Assembly: GCA_030698965.1 (NCBI GenBank)
Contig: JAUYLM010000070.1
Span: 1-8,370 of the forward strand
Length of the DNA stretch: 8,370 bases
Source: a bacterium
GTDB lineage: Bacteria > Patescibacteriota > Minisyncoccia > Phycocordibacterales > PALSA-1337
Direction: 5' to 3'
Part shown: piece after piece, positions 6,263 to 8,370 of the stretch
How positions within the stretch are numbered: the stretch's first letter is position 1
Layout: every line of letters begins with the position of its first letter
Notes under the pieces: model-generated
Seen by the model: the letters and a program-made list of their open reading frames with translations, nothing else
Database searches by the model: none
Told to the model about the DNA's origin: nothing
Translations under genes and position numbers: made by a program

Positions 6263-7419
6263 AAAAAATCATTTATATCAGCCATTGGCGCTTTCCTTCA
6301 GAGAAAACCATGACGCCTCTTATCATGAAAACTTGTGAAGGCTTTATTCAAGAGGGGTTCTCGGTAGAACTTTGGATTCCAAGACGTCCGAATGGAGAAT
6401 TTTCCGGAATCGATCCTTTTACGAAGTATGGAATTCAGGAGAGATTTACCATACGCCGTCTCCCATGTTTGAGTCTGATGCATATCTTTGGAAAAATAGG
6501 ATTCATATTGATGGTGTTTACCTTCAATATATCCGTATCTCTGAGCCTTTGCCGGGTGAAGAAGGATGGTCCTGCCATTATTCTCTATGGACACGATATC
6601 CGCAACTTTGTCCTGCCTTCTCTGTCTGAACTTCCAATCTTCGTGGAAATCCATGACTTCTATGAAAGCAAGCACCATTTTGTCAACAAAATTGTATTGG
6701 AAAGAGCGTCTGGACTCATAGTTACAAACACTTACAAGCAAAATGCCATTGCGTCAAATTACGCATTTCCTGGTGAAAAAATGCTTCGCCAGCCGAACGC
6801 CGTTTCTTCGGAAATGTTCGATATTGAGGTTTCTAAAGAGGAAGCCCGAGAAAGACTGGGTTTACCGACCAATATAAAAATAGCTCTCTATACAGGACAT
6901 CTTTTTCCTTGGAAGGGTGTCTATACTCTGGCTGAAGCCGGGCAATACATGCCAGAAGACACCTGTATATACTTCGTCGGAGGTACGAAGGAGGACCGCG
7001 AATTATTGAAGTGTTTCGTTGCTGACAGAAAAATACAAAAAGTATTTTTTCTTGACCACCAGGATCACTCAAAAATTCCTCTTTATCTGAAGTCAGCCGA
7101 TGTTCTTGTTCTGCCGAATACCGCAAAAGAGTCCGCCTCCAAATATGAGACTTCACCCGTGAAGCTGTTCGAATATATGGCAAGCGGAGTTCCTATCGTC
7201 GCTTCTTCGATCCCCTCGATCCAGGAAATCGTCAGTTCCAGGGAAGTTTTTTTCTTTACGCCTGATGATTCTGTTAGCCTGGCTAACGTGGTGGAAGAAG
7301 CGATCCACAGCCAGGATAAAGCGATGGAGAAAGTTCATTCCGCAAAAGCATTGGCTCGGAATCACAGCTGGCCGGCCAGGGCAAAAGCCATTGCTGATTT
7401 TATAAATAAAAATTTATGA
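6259..7419 (+). CDS. GT4 family glycosyltransferase
   Basis: This is a full-length (386 aa) retaining GT-B enzyme. The N-domain starts at 'MKKIIYISHWRFPSEKTMTP', with a hydrophobic segment at 75-98 that may dock on the membrane, and HDFYESKHH (132-140), where His132 is in a plausible acceptor-site position. The donor domain begins at IALYTGHLFPWKGV (208-221; K219 for phosphate binding), followed by YFVGGTKED (238-246), then SADVLVLPN (279-287), and a full signature YETSPVKLFEYMASGVPIVA (296-315) with the E-x7-E pair Glu297 and Glu305. The tail ends with HSWPARAKAI (369-378), the usual Trp-containing last helix, so nothing seems missing. Its EYMASGVP segment is nearly identical to that of the upstream fusion protein, which indicates related donor domains. 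ATGA overlaps at both ends place it in the same operon. The sugar specificity is unknown. Confidence 0.92.
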   Translation: MKKIIYISHWRFPSEKTMTPLIMKTCEGFIQEGFSVELWIPRRPNGEFSGIDPFTKYGIQERFTIRRLPCLSLMHIFGKIGFILMVFTFNISVSLSLCRVKKDGPAIILYGHDIRNFVLPSLSELPIFVEIHDFYESKHHFVNKIVLERASGLIVTNTYKQNAIASNYAFPGEKMLRQPNAVSSEMFDIEVSKEEARERLGLPTNIKIALYTGHLFPWKGVYTLAEAGQYMPEDTCIYFVGGTKEDRELLKCFVADRKIQKVFFLDHQDHSKIPLYLKSADVLVLPNTAKESASKYETSPVKLFEYMASGVPIVASSIPSIQEIVSSREVFFFTPDDSVSLANVVEEAIHSQDKAMEKVHSAKALARNHSWPARAKAIADFINKNL

Positions 7420-8370
7420 AAGCTTTTTTAAGTAAATACAGGATTGATCTGCTTGTCTTTGGTCTGGCGCTATGCGCACGGCTGGCTCTTTTCATGGTGA
7501 ATTTTGACGCTTCAAAAGGAGATCTTATCGGAACTATTCATGGTGATGACGGATACTACGAGATATCTCAGAGTCTGATAAAAGGAAATGGCTTTACTTG
7601 GGATACTGAAGAGCCTTTTCGTCCGCAGGCATTGCGTACGCCACTCTACATTTATTTCATTTCCGGAATTTTGCTTGCGACAGGAAGCTTTTGGGCCGTA
7701 ATAATTATTCAAATGCTAATAGGATCCTGCATTCCTTTTCTGGGTCGTCGTATATCGCTCCGTCTAAATCCGAGCAGGAGTATTGCCATGTTCGTTGGAA
7801 TTCTTCTTGCTTTTGAACCGTAGCTTGTATTATTTTCTTCTATTTTTTACACAGAGACTCTGTTCATATTCCTCTTCCTGATATTTATCCTTATTTTCCT
7901 AAGATACTTAGAGAAAGGAAGTGTGCGCACTCTAGTCTGGAGCTCCTTTGTCCTGGGTTTGGCGACACTCACAAAGACTACCGTCCAGTATTTGCCCATT
8001 ATCCTTGTCCTTCTTATCCTCTGGAATTTTAGAAAAATCTTTTCCATGGCCAAACTTCTCGCACATGCCGCTATTTTTTCAGGAATTTTTCTCGTCTCAT
8101 TGTCTCCGTGGTTCTATTGGAATTATCATGAATTCGGAGTCATCGGGATGACTGCCCAGCCTGCATACAATCTCAATGTGTATCTCGTGCCCTCCGTTCT
8201 TTCTCTAGAAAATGGTACGAGTTTCAATGATGAAGTGAAGAAATTTGTCACTGTAGAAGAATCTTCTGGCAATAAGATAACTTTGGCTAATAGTCCTGAA
8301 TATAAAAAAAAGGCTTTAAGTGTACTTAAAGATCATCCAGAAGGGATATTGAAATCAATTGGCATCACTG
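7416..8370 (+). pseudogene. GT-C type membrane glycosyltransferase interrupted by in-frame TAG, 3' cut by window edge
   Basis: The frame from ATG 7416 (ATGA overlap with gene 7) encodes 135 residues up to TAG at 7821, then stays open in the same frame for 182 codons to the window end. Both parts look like one polytopic GT-C enzyme (PMT/ArnT/GT83-like), which uses polyprenyl-phosphate sugars on the outer face of the membrane. The first part has TM1 (about 9-29), an outer loop with the acidic motif HGDDGYYEISQSLIKGNGF (42-60; Asp44/Asp45), FRPQALRTPLYIYF (68-81) and further TM segments. Counting the TAG as residue 136, the second part has FYTETLF (144-150), a family-typical Thr-Glu-Thr-Leu-Phe motif, GLATLTKTT (181-189) and several more TM segments. 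The break therefore lies inside a conserved region. It could be a true nonsense mutation, a sequencing error or a read-through codon. Family membership is fairly sure; functionality is unsure. Confidence 0.8.
7821..7823 (+). other. In-frame amber (TAG) codon inside the GT-C gene
   Basis: TAG follows codons for Phe-Glu-Pro and precedes Leu-Val-Leu-Phe in the same frame, in the middle of recognisable GT-C homology. The next base is C (7824), a context known from well-studied bacteria to favour leaky termination. No other gene in the window contains an in-frame TAG or uses TAG as its stop. A single-base change from CAG (Gln) or TGG (Trp), among others, would explain it. Confidence 0.75.

Noticed and set aside
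7821..7823. Genome-wide reassignment of TAG (for example to Gln)
   Set aside because: A recoded genome should show several in-frame TAG codons in about 7.4 kb of coding sequence. None is present in the seven other genes, so a single event is more likely.
7948..8151. Plus-strand 67-codon open frame after the amber codon
   Set aside because: It is in a different frame from the clear GT-C continuation (7824-8370), which carries the recognisable membrane segments and motifs.
8304..8312. Run of eight A then G that matches an A-AAA-AAG slippery site in frame
   Set aside because: It encodes a plain lysine run, no stimulatory hairpin or upstream SD-like element is evident, and the window ends too soon to see any benefit of a shift.

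Overview
The window is one uninterrupted, single-strand (+) block of surface-polysaccharide assembly genes. It holds eight coding units: five GT-B (GT4-like) glycosyltransferases, one of them cut by the left edge and two of them fused to another domain, plus one free-standing SAM methyltransferase and one GT-C type membrane glycosyltransferase that carries an in-frame amber codon and runs off the right edge. That is seven genes plus the interrupted one. I see no RNA gene, insertion sequence, CRISPR array, promoter or terminator, and there is no gene-free stretch longer than a few bases.

Organism: the protein style suggests a Candidate Phyla Radiation bacterium (Patescibacteria, perhaps the Parcubacteria group). 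The signs are compact glycosyltransferases with openings such as 'ISTDQKIFEKGSAVSLRQ' and 'IITQKVNKDDPVLGFF', the lack of clear Shine-Dalgarno boxes, and extreme packing. This is recognition by eye, not a search result. TGA is used as a normal stop throughout, so the TGA-to-glycine code of Gracilibacteria/Absconditabacteria is excluded.

Layout: (1) 1-407, C-terminal end of a GT4 enzyme. (2) 404-1387, compact GT4-like enzyme. (3) 1384-2346, GT4 enzyme with a clipped C-terminus. (4) 2343-3797, GtrA membrane domain fused to a GT4 domain. (5) 3804-4436, SAM methyltransferase. (6) 4433-6262, GT4 fused to a second SAM methyltransferase. (7) 6259-7419, GT4 enzyme. (8) 7416-8370, GT-C type polytopic glycosyltransferase, reading frame interrupted by TAG at 7821.

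Six of the seven junctions are exactly the same four-base ATGA overlap, which implies one polycistronic message and translational coupling. The exception is the 6-bp gap before the methyltransferase at 3804, where an ATGAC pentamer is repeated. From about 3804 to about 4980 the DNA looks visibly AT-richer than on either side.

Working model (inference): the cytosolic GT4 enzymes build a lipid-linked glycan, the two methyltransferase domains modify or cap sugars, and the GtrA-GT4 and GT-C proteins handle a lipid-phosphate-linked sugar at the membrane for transfer on the outer face. No substrate can be assigned from the sequence. The most notable points are the two fusion proteins, the amber-interrupted GT-C gene, and departures from the usual E-x7-E signature in three of the GT-B proteins.
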